Below, in pieces: positions 36,519 to 47,342 of a DNA stretch of 64,000 nt; the stretch's first letter is position 1, and the number at the start of each line of letters is the position of its first letter. The translations under genes and the position numbers were made by a program. The notes beneath the pieces were generated by a model. That model searched no databases. It was given only the letters and a program-made list of their open reading frames with translations, and was not told the DNA's origin. This DNA is from Paraurantiacibacter namhicola (GTDB lineage Bacteria; Pseudomonadota; Alphaproteobacteria; Sphingomonadales; Sphingomonadaceae). The stretch is from positions 1,659,001 through 1,723,000 of the forward strand of contig NZ_CP016545.1 of NCBI RefSeq assembly GCF_001687545.1, read 5' to 3'.

Positions 36519-38157
36519 TATCCCTGCCAACTTCGTCCGCGAAATCGCGCGGGGGGCCGGATGGCAGCCCCCACCAAGCCACGATCACGCCAAAGGCCAC
36601 GACGGCCATCGTGTACCAGAGGCCCGAATAGATATCTCCGGTACGCGCAACGATGATGCCGGAGATCAGCGGCAGAAAACCACCGAGGTAACCCGCGCCG
36701 ATGTGGTACGGGATCGACATGGAGGAATAGCGGATGCGCGGCGGGAACATCTCGCTCAGCAGGGCAGCGACAGAGCCGTAAGTGAGCGCCGACAGCGCCG
36801 CCATCACCAGCAGCAGCGCCACGATGCCGAGGATGTTGGCAACTGGCGGAATCTGCTTCTCGAAGTCGAAGCCGAAGTTTGTCAGCTGTGCCCGCAGGCC
36901 GTCGCGGCGGGCCGCGCCATCGTCCATCCACGCCTCGTCCAGTGCGATGTCCGTGCCCCCGACGCTGACGGAAAGCGTCTCTGCCTGCGCAACGTCATAG
37001 GCGACGCCGCTGGCGGTCAGGGTCTCGAGGACCTTGCCGCAGGGCGTCTGCTCACGGTCGAACAGGTCGGCGAAGGGATCGGTGCGGCAATCCGCGCCGG
37101 AGACGACGACCGGATTGGCCTTTGCCGCTTCGGCCAGGCCCGGATTGGCCAGGCTGCCCATGGCCCAGAAGACCGGGAATAGCAGCGCGAGCGTGGCAAG
37201 CGCGCCCAGCACGATCGGCTTCTTGCGCCCCACCCGGTCGGACCATTTGCCGACGATGAGGTAGAAGCCCATAGAGATAAGCCCGGCGCCGAACATGATG
37301 TATTCCACCAGCGATTCATCGAGATGCATCGGCCCGCGCAGGAAGCTGAGGCCCGAGAAGAAGGCGGTGTACCAGATCGTCGTCAGGATGCCGGTCACGC
37401 CGAACAGGGCGATGAAGATGCGCTTCTTGTTGCCGGGGTAAGTGAAGCTTTCCACGAACGGATTTTTCGCCGTCTCGCCCGCTTCCTTCATGGCGCGGAA
37501 GACAGGGCTTTCCGACAGCTTCAAGCGCATCCACAAGGAAATGCCCAGCAGGATGATGGACAGCAGGAACGGCACGCGCCAGCCCCATGCGGCAAAGTCG
37601 TCCGCCGGGATCAGGGCGCGGCATACCAGCACGACCGCAATGGACAGCACGAAGCCGCCCGCAACGCTCGCCTGGATGAAGCTGGTGTAGAAGCCGCGCT
37701 TTTCCGGCGGGGCATGCTCGGCCACATAGATTGCCGCGCCGCCATACTCACCGCCCAGCGCCAGCCCCTGCAGGATGCGGAACAGGATGACGATGATGGG
37801 AGCCGCGATGCCGATCGTGGCTGCGCTGGGGATCATGCCCACGCCCGCCGTCGCGACGCCCATCAGCGTGACTGTGACGAGGAAGGTATATTTGCGGCCC
37901 AGCCGGTCGCCCAGATATCCGAACAGGATGGCGCCCAGCGGCCGGAAGCCGAAGCCGATGGCGAAACCGGCCCAGACCAGCAGCAATTGTAGCGTCTCGT
38001 TGCCGCTGGGGAAGAAAGCCGCGCCGATCAGGCCGGCGAGCGTGCCGTAGATGAAGAAATCGTACCATTCGAAGATGGTGCCTGCGCTCGACGCCGCGAT
38101 GACGAGGCGGATTTCCTTGGGGCTCGGCTGATGTTCGCCGGTGACCGCATTATCCAT
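36511..38157 (-). CDS. MFS transporter, metabolite:H+ symporter type, with large loop
   Basis: The 548-aa permease has the 12-helix MFS plan and the MHS/ProP-like signatures SAGTIFEWYDFFIYG at the N-terminus, LGDRLGRK in loop 2-3, and ALGGEYGGAAIYVAEHAP. Substrates of this group include proline, betaine and dicarboxylates. Unusually, about 90 residues are inserted between late helices, roughly residues 350-440. The insertion contains two cysteines (ADCRTDPF and TPCGKV) and little hydrophobicity, so it is probably a folded extracytoplasmic domain. Its co-transcription with alr does not show a substrate. Confidence 0.88.
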   Translation of the reverse strand: MDNAVTGEHQPSPKEIRLVIAASSAGTIFEWYDFFIYGTLAGLIGAAFFPSGNETLQLLLVWAGFAIGFGFRPLGAILFGYLGDRLGRKYTFLVTVTLMGVATAGVGMIPSAATIGIAAPIIVILFRILQGLALGGEYGGAAIYVAEHAPPEKRGFYTSFIQASVAGGFVLSIAVVLVCRALIPADDFAAWGWRVPFLLSIILLGISLWMRLKLSESPVFRAMKEAGETAKNPFVESFTYPGNKKRIFIALFGVTGILTTIWYTAFFSGLSFLRGPMHLDESLVEYIMFGAGLISMGFYLIVGKWSDRVGRKKPIVLGALATLALLFPVFWAMGSLANPGLAEAAKANPVVVSGADCRTDPFADLFDREQTPCGKVLETLTASGVAYDVAQAETLSVSVGGTDIALDEAWMDDGAARRDGLRAQLTNFGFDFEKQIPPVANILGIVALLLVMAALSALTYGSVAALLSEMFPPRIRYSSMSIPYHIGAGYLGGFLPLISGIIVARTGDIYSGLWYTMAVVAFGVIVAWWGLPSGPPRDFADEVGRDSA

Positions 38158-38189
38158 TTTCGTATTCCCTCCCGCTCCTGTGCGGGGAT

Positions 38190-38627
38190 TTAGCGGGCCG
38201 GTGCTGGCGATGGAAGGGCATCATGCGCGGCATTCCACGGAAGCAGGATCGCCCCGTGGCGGGAGGGATAATCGCGCGCCGGCTCCAGCGCTGCCATTCC
38301 CGGCCAGTCGGGCCGCACCCCCTCGCCCGCTAGCCAGTCGGTCATAGCCCGTCGGCCCGCTTCGAGCCCGGCTGTATCGAGGCCGATTGCGGCGTTTAGG
38401 AATATGGCCGCGCTCGCCTGCCCGATGGCGCAAGCCGACATCCGCAAGCCGGGTTTGGCAATCCGCCCGTCTTCCAAATCGAAAGAGAGATCCAGTGTAC
38501 CACCGCAGGTGCGGGAGCGGGCCTTGCCGTGAAGCGCAGCATCTTCGCGATAGGGATGACCCGCCAGCGAGACGGCAAGCGCCAGGATTTCCGTCGAATA
38601 CAATCTGGCCGCGCTGTCACCGCTCAT
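38190..38627 (-). CDS. IscU/SufU-like iron-sulfur scaffold protein
   Basis: The 145-aa protein resembles IscU N-terminal-type scaffolds. C41 (SRTCGGTLDL) and C66 (RMSACAIGQASAAIF) match the first two cluster ligands. The third expected cysteine, in the RxxC-x-L-W region, is absent: the sequence there is SRHGAILLPW. Homologues of this shortened kind occur in alphaproteobacteria beside cvpA, and their activity is unclear. The ATG overlaps the cvpA stop by four bases. It may be a cluster carrier rather than the main scaffold. Confidence 0.82.
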   Translation of the reverse strand: MSGDSAARLYSTEILALAVSLAGHPYREDAALHGKARSRTCGGTLDLSFDLEDGRIAKPGLRMSACAIGQASAAIFLNAAIGLDTAGLEAGRRAMTDWLAGEGVRPDWPGMAALEPARDYPSRHGAILLPWNAAHDALPSPAPAR

Positions 38628-39148
38628 TGCGGCGTTTCGGCGTCTTCGTCCCTCAGGCGGGCGCGGCGCTCGGCGATCAGCTGCACCATGGCATCGGCGC
38701 TGGCATTCACCACCGGATAGGTGCGCGCGGTGGTCATCCACGTCGGGCGGCCCGCCGAACCCCAGATCGAATCGTACCCGAGCACGAGGACGGAAAAGCC
38801 CATCACCACGATGATTGAGCCCTTGAGCGCGCCGAAGCCGAAGCCCAGCACCCGGTCGACCGGGCCAAGCAGGGAATTGCGCGCGCTTTCGCCGAACTTG
38901 CCGGCAATCAGCTTCATCGCGACATAGGGGATAAGCAGCAGAAATGCGAAGGCGAGCACGGACGCGCCCGACGGTGTTCCCACATACTGGTTCAGGAAAG
39001 CGGTCAGGTCCGTGTGGAGGAAGCGGATCGCGAAGATCGCCAGCACCCAGCTGGCAAGCGACAACACTTCCTGCACGAAACCGCGCATGAAACCGCCGAT
39101 CGCCGCCACGCCGACGATCAAGAGAACAATGATATCGAAACCCGTCAT
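38624..39148 (-). CDS. CvpA-family membrane protein
   Basis: The 174-aa inner-membrane protein has four hydrophobic segments (about 5-25, 28-48, 66-86 and 104-125). It has the family pattern FDIIVLLIVGVAAIGGFMRGF at the N-terminus and VDRVLGFGFGALKG in the middle. CvpA is needed for colicin V production in E. coli and contributes to envelope stress resistance; its molecular role is unresolved. It lies 27 bases after radA and overlaps the IscU-like gene. Confidence 0.9.
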   Translation of the reverse strand: MTGFDIIVLLIVGVAAIGGFMRGFVQEVLSLASWVLAIFAIRFLHTDLTAFLNQYVGTPSGASVLAFAFLLLIPYVAMKLIAGKFGESARNSLLGPVDRVLGFGFGALKGSIIVVMGFSVLVLGYDSIWGSAGRPTWMTTARTYPVVNASADAMVQLIAERRARLRDEDAETPQ

Positions 39149-39175
39149 AACTCGCTTCCCGTAGGCACGCGAATA

Positions 39176-40540
39176 TTACCCTGCCATGACGCGGTCAACG
39201 AGCTTTGGCAGGATGGATAGCGACTGGTAGGCAATCCCGCTGACCCTGTCATCCGCCTCTTCCGGCCCGAAAGCCTGCGTGAAGCCCAGTTTCGCAGCCT
39301 CGCGCAGCCGCAGACCGCCATGGGAAACGGGGCGCACCTCGCCCGCCAGCGAAACTTCCCCGAACCATGCCGAGCGCATCGGAAGCGGCTTGTCCGCCAG
39401 CGCCGAGACCAGAGCAGCTGCCACCGCCAGATCCGCGCCGGGGTCGGAAAGCCGGTAACCGCCGGAAACATTGAGATACACCTCCGCCGTGGAGAAATTC
39501 AGCCCGCAGCGCGATTCCAGCACGGCGAGCAGCATGGCGAGGCGGCTGTTTTCCCAGCCCACGACCGATCGCCGCGGCGTGGCGCCAGATTGCAGCCTTA
39601 CGATCAGCGCCTGCACCTCCACCAGAACGGGCCGTGTGCCCTCCAGCGCAGGGAAGACCGCGCTGCCGGCGACCGGCTCGTCCCGCCCCGTCAGGAACAG
39701 GCTGGAGGGGTTGGCGACTTCTTCCAGCCCCTTTGCCGCCATGGCAAATACGCCAATCTCGTCCACCGCTCCAAAGCGGTTTTTCAGGCTGCGCAGGATG
39801 CGGAACTGGTGGCTGCGTTCCCCCTCGAAGCTCATCACTACGTCCACCATATGCTCCAGCACGCGCGGCCCGGCGATATTGCCGTCCTTGGTGACGTGGC
39901 CGACCAGCACCAGTGCGCAGCCGTTCTCCTTTGCATAGCGGATCAGCTCGAACGCGCAGCCGCGCACCTGACTGACCGTGCCGGGCGCCCCCTCGATGGT
40001 GTCGGAATGCATGGTCTGGATCGAATCGATGATCAGCAGCGCTGGCCGCGCGTCCTTGCCCAGCGTGGTCAGGATGTCGCGCACACCGGTGGCGCTGGCG
40101 AGGCGAATGGGCGCGTCCGCATGGCCCAGCCGCTTGGCCCGCATCCGCACCTGTCCCGGTGCCTCCTCCCCGCTGACATAGACGATATCCTGCCCGGCCC
40201 GCGCCAGGTTTGCCGCCGCCTGCAGCAGCAGCGTGGACTTACCGATGCCCGGATCACCGCCCATCAGGATGGCACTGCCCGGCACCAGACCGCCGCCCAG
40301 CGCACGGTCGAATTCGGCAAGGCCGGTGCTGCGCCGCTCCAGCGGGACGGACGGCGCATCCAGCTTCACGAATTCGATGGGCCGCCCGCCGCTGGAAAGG
40401 TCATGCTTCTGGGAGAAGACCGTGGCCGGCACATCCTCGCTCAGCGTGTTCCATTCCGCGCAGTCCGGGCACTGGCCCTGCCAACGGTGCGACACGCTGC
40501 CGCAAGCCTGGCAGACAAATCTCTTCTTGGGTTTCGCCAT
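39176..40540 (-). CDS. radA: DNA repair protein RadA
   Basis: This 454-aa RecA-like ATPase helps branch migration during recombination. The N-terminal zinc finger has two CxxC pairs (CQACG and CPDC). Walker A is GGDPGIGKST, and the RadA-specific KNRFG motif is in LKNRFGAVDEIG. A C-terminal Lon-protease-like domain ends the protein. The ATG at 40540 (MAKPKKRFVCQACG) is the standard start. The divergent patatin gene begins about 70 bases away. Confidence 0.96.
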   Translation of the reverse strand: MAKPKKRFVCQACGSVSHRWQGQCPDCAEWNTLSEDVPATVFSQKHDLSSGGRPIEFVKLDAPSVPLERRSTGLAEFDRALGGGLVPGSAILMGGDPGIGKSTLLLQAAANLARAGQDIVYVSGEEAPGQVRMRAKRLGHADAPIRLASATGVRDILTTLGKDARPALLIIDSIQTMHSDTIEGAPGTVSQVRGCAFELIRYAKENGCALVLVGHVTKDGNIAGPRVLEHMVDVVMSFEGERSHQFRILRSLKNRFGAVDEIGVFAMAAKGLEEVANPSSLFLTGRDEPVAGSAVFPALEGTRPVLVEVQALIVRLQSGATPRRSVVGWENSRLAMLLAVLESRCGLNFSTAEVYLNVSGGYRLSDPGADLAVAAALVSALADKPLPMRSAWFGEVSLAGEVRPVSHGGLRLREAAKLGFTQAFGPEEADDRVSGIAYQSLSILPKLVDRVMAG

Positions 40541-40611
40541 GGGGTAGAGATAACCGGAACACATCGGGAACGCAATTGCCAAAGGCGATGTTACCCGCCA
40601 CAGTCGCCGCA

Positions 40612-42915
40612 ATGCGCCACAAGGAACTTCGCATAGCCCTGGTCTGCTACGGCGGCATCAGCCTGGCCGTATACATGCATGGCGTGACGAAGGAGCTGTG
40701 GAAGCTGGCACGCGCCAGCCGCTCGCACCGCGGGGACAAGGATGCGCCCGCCGCCGTAGAGGCGGTTTACGCGGACCTGTTGCAGGAAATGGAGACGCGC
40801 GGCACGCGGCTGCGCGTCCTGCCCGATGTGTTGTCCGGAGCCAGTGCCGGCGGGATCAACGCGGTGTTCCTGGCGCAGGCTATCTACTCCGGCCAGTCGC
40901 TGGAGCCGCTGACCGATGTCTGGCTGGAACGTGCCGACGTGGAGGACCTGCTGGACCCCGAAGCCGCGCCGATGAGCCGGGCGGCCAAGTTCTGGGCGCA
41001 GCCGCTCGTGTCATGGGTTTTCTCGCGCCCCGGCAGCGGCGTGGCGGAGAGCGTGGCGCCCGAAACGCGGGCCGAAGTGCGCGGGAAGCTGTCTCGGGTG
41101 ATCCGCAGCAGGTGGTTTGCCCCGCCCTTCTCTGGCGACCGTTTCTCCGACCTTATGGCCACGGCGCTTGAGGCCATGCGTGCCGCGCCTGCGGGCAAGC
41201 CGCTGCTGCCGCCCGGCCACCCGCTGGATCTGTTCACCACCACGACCGATTTCCATGGCTACCGCGCCATGCTGCGCCTCAACAGCCCGCCGCTGGTGGA
41301 GGAGACGGAGCATCGCATGACCATCGGCTTTTCCGCGCGCACGCCGCGCGAGGCCGGCGGGCAGCTTGCCGTTCTGCCGGAGCTGGTGATGGCTGCGCGC
41401 GCAACCGCCAGTTTCCCCGGCGCCTTCCCGCCGCTCTATATTGCGGAGATCGACCGGCTCGCCACGCAGCGCAATATCGCCTGGACGGGCCGCGATGCCT
41501 TTATCCAGCGCATCATGCCCGTCCACGCGGCAGAGGGGACGACGCCGCACGTTGCCTTGGTGGACGGCTCGGTACTGGTGAACGCGCCGTTCTCGCAGGC
41601 GATGGGTGTGCTGGATTCGCGGCCGGCGCAGCGCGAGGTGGACCGGCGTTTTGTCTACATCGACCCCACCCCGCACCGGCACCTGTCGAAGGACCGGAGC
41701 GAGCGGAAAGTGGGGTTCTTCCAGGCGATCATCGGCTCCATTTCAAGCATTCCGCGCCAGCAGCCGATCCGCGACAATCTGGAGGATATCGCCGAGCAGT
41801 CTCGCGAAGCGCGCAGGCTGGCAAACATGGTGGCAGCGCTTCGACCGGAGGTGGAGGCGAGCGTGGAGCGCCTGTTCGGCCGCACGCTGTTCCTCGACCG
41901 GCCGACTACGGCGCGGCTGCGCAAGTGGCGCGCCAAGGCGCAGCAGGCGGCAGCGGAACAGGCGGGTTACGCCTATCATTCCTACGCCCAGTCGAAGTTC
42001 GCGGCCATCGTCGACCGCCTTGCGCGGACGCTGCATCATATTGCCGAGAACGACACCGGCCATGACGAGAGCGCACTGGCCAACCGCCTCTACACCGCCA
42101 TTCGCGGCGACGGCCTGCACACGCTGGCACATGGTGAGGGCGGCGCGACGAAAGAAGCCATCGCCTTCTTCAAGCACCACGATACCGGCTTCCGCATCCG
42201 GCGATTGCGGCTGCTGGCGCGCAGGCTGGCGCGGGACTGGGAATACGATCCGGAGATCGAGAACGCCGACCTGGAAAAGGCGCGCACCGCCGTGTTCGAA
42301 GCCTTGGCGCTTTATTTTCGGCAGGAAGGCCAGCTTGCGTCGGACGCAGACATGCGCGTGGCGGCAAATCACGCGATGGAAGAACCCTCCGCCGCGCTCG
42401 ACCATGTCGCGCAGCTTGCCGCCCTCCCCGACCTGGATGACCAGGTGGACGAGATGCTGGCAAAATTGCTCGCGGAAATGCCGCAGAAGCTGCGCCGCCG
42501 CATGCTGCTCGCTTACCTTGGCTTCCCATTCTACGACATCGCGACCCTGCCGCTGCTGCGGAACGAAGGCCTGACGGAATTCGAGCCGATCAAGGTCGAC
42601 CGCATCAGTCCGGAAGACGCCAATGCCATCCGCTCCGGCGGGACCGAGGCGACCTTGCGGGGGACGGAGTTCTACAATTTCGGCGCGTTCTTCAGCCGTG
42701 CTTACCGCGAGAACGATTACCTGTGGGGCCGCCTGCACGGGGCAGAGCGGATGATCGACCTGATTGCATCAACAGCGACGGAGCCACTGCCAGACAGCGT
42801 GATCGCGGGTTTCAGGAAACGGCTGTTCCACGCCATCCTCGACGAGGAGACGGAGCGCCTGACCGAAGATGCCTCGCTCGTCCCCGGCATCCGGGACGAG
42901 GTTGACGCGCTCTGA
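40612..42915 (+). CDS. Patatin-like phospholipase with C-terminal DUF3376-type region
   Basis: The 767-aa protein has a patatin hydrolase domain in its N-terminal half. The oxyanion-type motif is CYGGISLAVYMHG, the nucleophile is S78 in SGASAGG, and the catalytic aspartate is in LVDGSVLVNAPF. The remainder is a long helical region that fits the DUF3376 extension of actinobacterial and alphaproteobacterial patatin-like proteins. No signal or membrane helix is seen. It is expected to hydrolyse acyl lipids at the cytoplasmic face. The ATG at 40612 (MRHKELRIAL) is used; an in-frame ATG at 40588 is possible and neither has a strong ribosome site. Confidence 0.87.
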   Translation: MRHKELRIALVCYGGISLAVYMHGVTKELWKLARASRSHRGDKDAPAAVEAVYADLLQEMETRGTRLRVLPDVLSGASAGGINAVFLAQAIYSGQSLEPLTDVWLERADVEDLLDPEAAPMSRAAKFWAQPLVSWVFSRPGSGVAESVAPETRAEVRGKLSRVIRSRWFAPPFSGDRFSDLMATALEAMRAAPAGKPLLPPGHPLDLFTTTTDFHGYRAMLRLNSPPLVEETEHRMTIGFSARTPREAGGQLAVLPELVMAARATASFPGAFPPLYIAEIDRLATQRNIAWTGRDAFIQRIMPVHAAEGTTPHVALVDGSVLVNAPFSQAMGVLDSRPAQREVDRRFVYIDPTPHRHLSKDRSERKVGFFQAIIGSISSIPRQQPIRDNLEDIAEQSREARRLANMVAALRPEVEASVERLFGRTLFLDRPTTARLRKWRAKAQQAAAEQAGYAYHSYAQSKFAAIVDRLARTLHHIAENDTGHDESALANRLYTAIRGDGLHTLAHGEGGATKEAIAFFKHHDTGFRIRRLRLLARRLARDWEYDPEIENADLEKARTAVFEALALYFRQEGQLASDADMRVAANHAMEEPSAALDHVAQLAALPDLDDQVDEMLAKLLAEMPQKLRRRMLLAYLGFPFYDIATLPLLRNEGLTEFEPIKVDRISPEDANAIRSGGTEATLRGTEFYNFGAFFSRAYRENDYLWGRLHGAERMIDLIASTATEPLPDSVIAGFRKRLFHAILDEETERLTEDASLVPGIRDEVDAL

Positions 42916-42921
42916 CCCAGC

Positions 42922-44043
42922 CTAGTTGAAGGCTTCCTTCAGCCGTTCGAAGAAGCCGCGGCTTTCGGGGCACTCGTCGCCGGTCTCGGTTTCTTGGAAT
43001 TCGCGCAGCAATTCCTTTTGCTTGCCGGACAGGCGAGTCGGTGTTTCCACGCCGATTTCCACGATCAAATCGCCGCGTCCGCGCCCTTGCAGCACGGGCA
43101 TGCCCGCACCGCGCTTGGCCAGCTGCTTGCCGGACTGGATGCCGGCGGGAATGTCTATCTTGGCAGTCTCGCCATCGAGGCCGGGGATCTCCACGCAGCC
43201 GCCCAAGGCTGCCGTCGTGAAGCTGACCGGAACGCGCGTGAACAGGTTGGTCCCGTCGCGCTGGAACACCGTGTGCGGCTTCACATGCACGAAGATATAC
43301 AGGTCACCCGGAGGCGCACCCGCAGGGCCAGCTTCACCCTTTCCGGACAAGCGGATACGCGTACCATTGTCGACGCCCGGCGGGATGGTGACTTCGAGCC
43401 GTTGCTCCTTGTCGACCCGGCCTTCGCCGCGGCAATCGTGGCACGGCTCTTCCAGGACTTCGCCTCGGCCGTGGCAATTGTGGCATGGGCGCTCGACCAC
43501 GAAGAAGCCCTGCTGAGCGCGGACCTTGCCGTGGCCATGACACAGATTGCAGGTGCGCGTGCCGGTGCCGGGCTCTGCGCCTGATCCGCTGCAAGTATCG
43601 CAGGCAACCGACACTTCGACCTCGATCGCGGTGTCCTTGCCATGGAAAGCGTCTTCGAGGTTTACCTGCAGGTCGTATCGCAGGTCCGCCCCGCGGCGCG
43701 GCCTGCTGCGGCCACCGCCGCCGCCGAAACCGCCGCCGAAAATCGTCTCGAAAATATCGCCAAGGTCGGAGAAATCGGCGCCCGGATGGCCGCCGCCGCC
43801 CTGCGCGTTCTGCGTGAAAGCCTCGTGGCCATAGCGATCATAGGCTGCACGCTTTTGCGGGTCCTTCAAGACCTCGTAAGCGGCATTGCAGATCTTGAAC
43901 TGGTTTTCCGCCTCGGCATCGCCGGGATTGCGGTCCGGGTGGTGCTTCATCGCCAGCTTGCGATAGGCGGACTTGATGGTCGCCCCGTCTGCATCGCGCG
44001 ATACGCCGAGGATTTCGTAAAAATCGATTTGGGTGGCTGCCAT
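42922..44043 (-). CDS. dnaJ: Chaperone DnaJ
   Basis: This 373-aa Hsp40 co-chaperone stimulates DnaK. The J domain (residues 1-70) holds the HPD motif in [12 protein letters not shown] Gly/Phe-rich region follows, then four CxxCxGxG zinc repeats ([32 protein letters not shown]), then the substrate-binding C-terminal domains. It is downstream of dnaK, separated by 77 bases containing a strong stem-loop that could tune dnaJ level. Confidence 0.98.
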   Translation of the reverse strand: MAATQIDFYEILGVSRDADGATIKSAYRKLAMKHHPDRNPGDAEAENQFKICNAAYEVLKDPQKRAAYDRYGHEAFTQNAQGGGGHPGADFSDLGDIFETIFGGGFGGGGGRSRPRRGADLRYDLQVNLEDAFHGKDTAIEVEVSVACDTCSGSGAEPGTGTRTCNLCHGHGKVRAQQGFFVVERPCHNCHGRGEVLEEPCHDCRGEGRVDKEQRLEVTIPPGVDNGTRIRLSGKGEAGPAGAPPGDLYIFVHVKPHTVFQRDGTNLFTRVPVSFTTAALGGCVEIPGLDGETAKIDIPAGIQSGKQLAKRGAGMPVLQGRGRGDLIVEIGVETPTRLSGKQKELLREFQETETGDECPESRGFFERLKEAFN

Positions 44044-44068
44044 GGTCTATCCCGTCCCTGAAAGCCGA

Positions 44069-44099
44069 CCGCCACCGGCGCGTTTCGCACCGGTGGCGG
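44069..44099 (-). promoter_or_regulatory. Stem-loop between dnaK and dnaJ
   Basis: CCGCCACCGG (44069-44078) pairs perfectly with CCGGTGGCGG (44090-44099). Three further inner pairs around a TTT loop give a stem of about 13 pairs with one mismatch. On the transcribed strand it is not followed by a T-run, so it is unlikely to be a full terminator. It may stabilise the dnaK message or attenuate dnaJ expression. Confidence 0.55.
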
Positions 44100-44120
44100 C
44101 CTTGCTTTCCATCGGACCAA

Positions 44121-46055
<1,935 letters not shown>

Positions 46056-46144
46056 GGTTTCCCCATATCTTCACGTTGTTGCAACGCCGCACTTTCGCTT
46101 CCCGTCCTTTGGCGAAGCTGTTTGGCGGCTCGGTTTACGGCGGC

Positions 46145-46175
46145 GATATAGGTGCGGTTTTGCTTGGCACAAGGG
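46145..46175 (-). promoter_or_regulatory. RpoH (sigma-32)-type promoter of dnaK
   Basis: On the minus strand CCCTTG is followed after 17 bases by CCTATATC. This fits the alphaproteobacterial heat-shock pattern CTTG-N17/18-CYTATNT closely. It lies about 90 bases upstream of the dnaK ATG. It is the clearest promoter in the window and predicts heat-shock induction of dnaK-dnaJ. Confidence 0.7.
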
Positions 46176-46221
46176 ATGGCCCCCGTTAGAAATCCGCCTG
46201 TTCTGAAACGGGAGTGAATTC

Positions 46222-46737
46222 ATGAAATCGACGGTTCTTGCTGGCGCGATGCTGGCTTTCTCTACGCTTGGCCTGGCCGCATGCGGCGGCGCGGATGCCC
46301 CGGCGGAGGAGGCCGCGAACGGCCCCGCAGGCCTCGAAGTCAGCAATGCCCGCGTGGTCCTGCCCGCCGTGTCCGGCAACCCGTCTGCCGTCTACATGGA
46401 GATTGAAAACAGCTCCGACCGTGACGTCATGCTGCGGGCTGGCACCGTGGAAGGCGTTGGCAATTACGTGATCCACAAGATGGGCACCTGGGATCGGCAG
46501 ATGAGCATGGACGAAGTGATGCAGCTGCCTATCCGTTCGGGCGAGACGGTATCTTTCGATCCGGGCGAAATGCACATGATGACCGATGCCACGCCCGAAA
46601 CGGTGGAAGCCGGCAGCACGGTCAATGTGAACCTCAGCTTCGTCGGCGGCGCGCAGATGGTTGTCCCGGCAAAGGTGCTGGCCGCCGGTGAAGACCGCGA
46701 GGCTGGTGCCGATTCCACCGTGATGGACGATCTGTAA
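46222..46737 (+). CDS. PCu(A)C-type copper chaperone lipoprotein
   Basis: The 171-aa protein has a signal with an LAAC lipobox (Cys21) and one PCuAC/DUF461 domain. Copper ligands follow the H(M)-x10-M-x21-H-x-M pattern: HKMGTWDRQM in the middle and GEMHMMTD later. PCuAC proteins hand Cu(I) to the CuA or CuB centre of cytochrome oxidase, usually together with Sco. No sco or cox gene is in this window. It is divergent from dnaK and lies 49 bases before the next gene. Confidence 0.9.
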   Translation: MKSTVLAGAMLAFSTLGLAACGGADAPAEEAANGPAGLEVSNARVVLPAVSGNPSAVYMEIENSSDRDVMLRAGTVEGVGNYVIHKMGTWDRQMSMDEVMQLPIRSGETVSFDPGEMHMMTDATPETVEAGSTVNVNLSFVGGAQMVVPAKVLAAGEDREAGADSTVMDDL

Positions 46738-46786
46738 GGGCGGATAGGTCATCGACGCCGAAAACGAATATCCCCCTCCCTGCCCC

Positions 46787-47260
46787 GTGGGCGGGGAGCG
46801 GGCGCTCACCCCGGGCGAGATCGCCCTGGCAAAGGGTGTGTTCGGCAATGCGATCGATTACGCGAAAGTCACGATCAAGCGCCGGAAATGGGCGTTCTTC
46901 CAACCACGCCGCGTCACGATGGCGCCGCGCGGCCATATCCATTTCCACCCCGGCGGCGACGCCTATTGCGAAGACTTCAGCCAGGAACCGCTGCTGAAGC
47001 AGGGCCTGCTCGTCCACGAGTTGACGCATGTCTGGCAGACGCAGGAAAAGGGTGAGTGGTACCTCGTACTGCATCGCCACCCCTGGTGCCGCTACGATTA
47101 CAGCCTGAAGCCGGGACAGCGGCTTGAGAATTATGGCATCGAGCAGCAGGCGGAGATCGTGCGCCACGCATTCCTGCTGCGTAATGGCGCCAAGATGGCG
47201 GGCGCATCCGATCCCGCAGCCTATGATTTGCTGGTTAAATTTCCCGGCGCAGACCGCTAA
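46787..47260 (+). CDS. HELTH-motif metallopeptidase-like protein (DUF4157-like)
   Basis: The 157-aa cytoplasmic protein has a zincin motif HELTH at residues 77-81, inside LLVHELTHVWQTQ. A downstream acidic helix GIEQQAEIVRHAFLL could provide a third zinc ligand. The motif context resembles DUF4157, and such proteins are sometimes called vgr-related, although no secretion-system gene is nearby. The start is unclear. GTG at 46787 has no ribosome site. The frame opens at 46748 after a stop, and AAGGGCGG precedes an ATC at 46751. Protease activity is not established. Confidence 0.7.
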   Translation: MGGERALTPGEIALAKGVFGNAIDYAKVTIKRRKWAFFQPRRVTMAPRGHIHFHPGGDAYCEDFSQEPLLKQGLLVHELTHVWQTQEKGEWYLVLHRHPWCRYDYSLKPGQRLENYGIEQQAEIVRHAFLLRNGAKMAGASDPAAYDLLVKFPGADR

Positions 47261-47342
47261 GCGAATTGCGCTAACCAGTTTCACTTGATACTTGTTATCC
47301 CGTCCGGGCGGCCAAACCCGCGCCCGGCCAACGAGCATCAAC

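Noticed and set aside
46787-47260. Type VI secretion or eCIS component
   Set aside because: The HELTH motif recalls DUF4157 proteins of such systems, but no tube, sheath, baseplate or spike gene is in the window.
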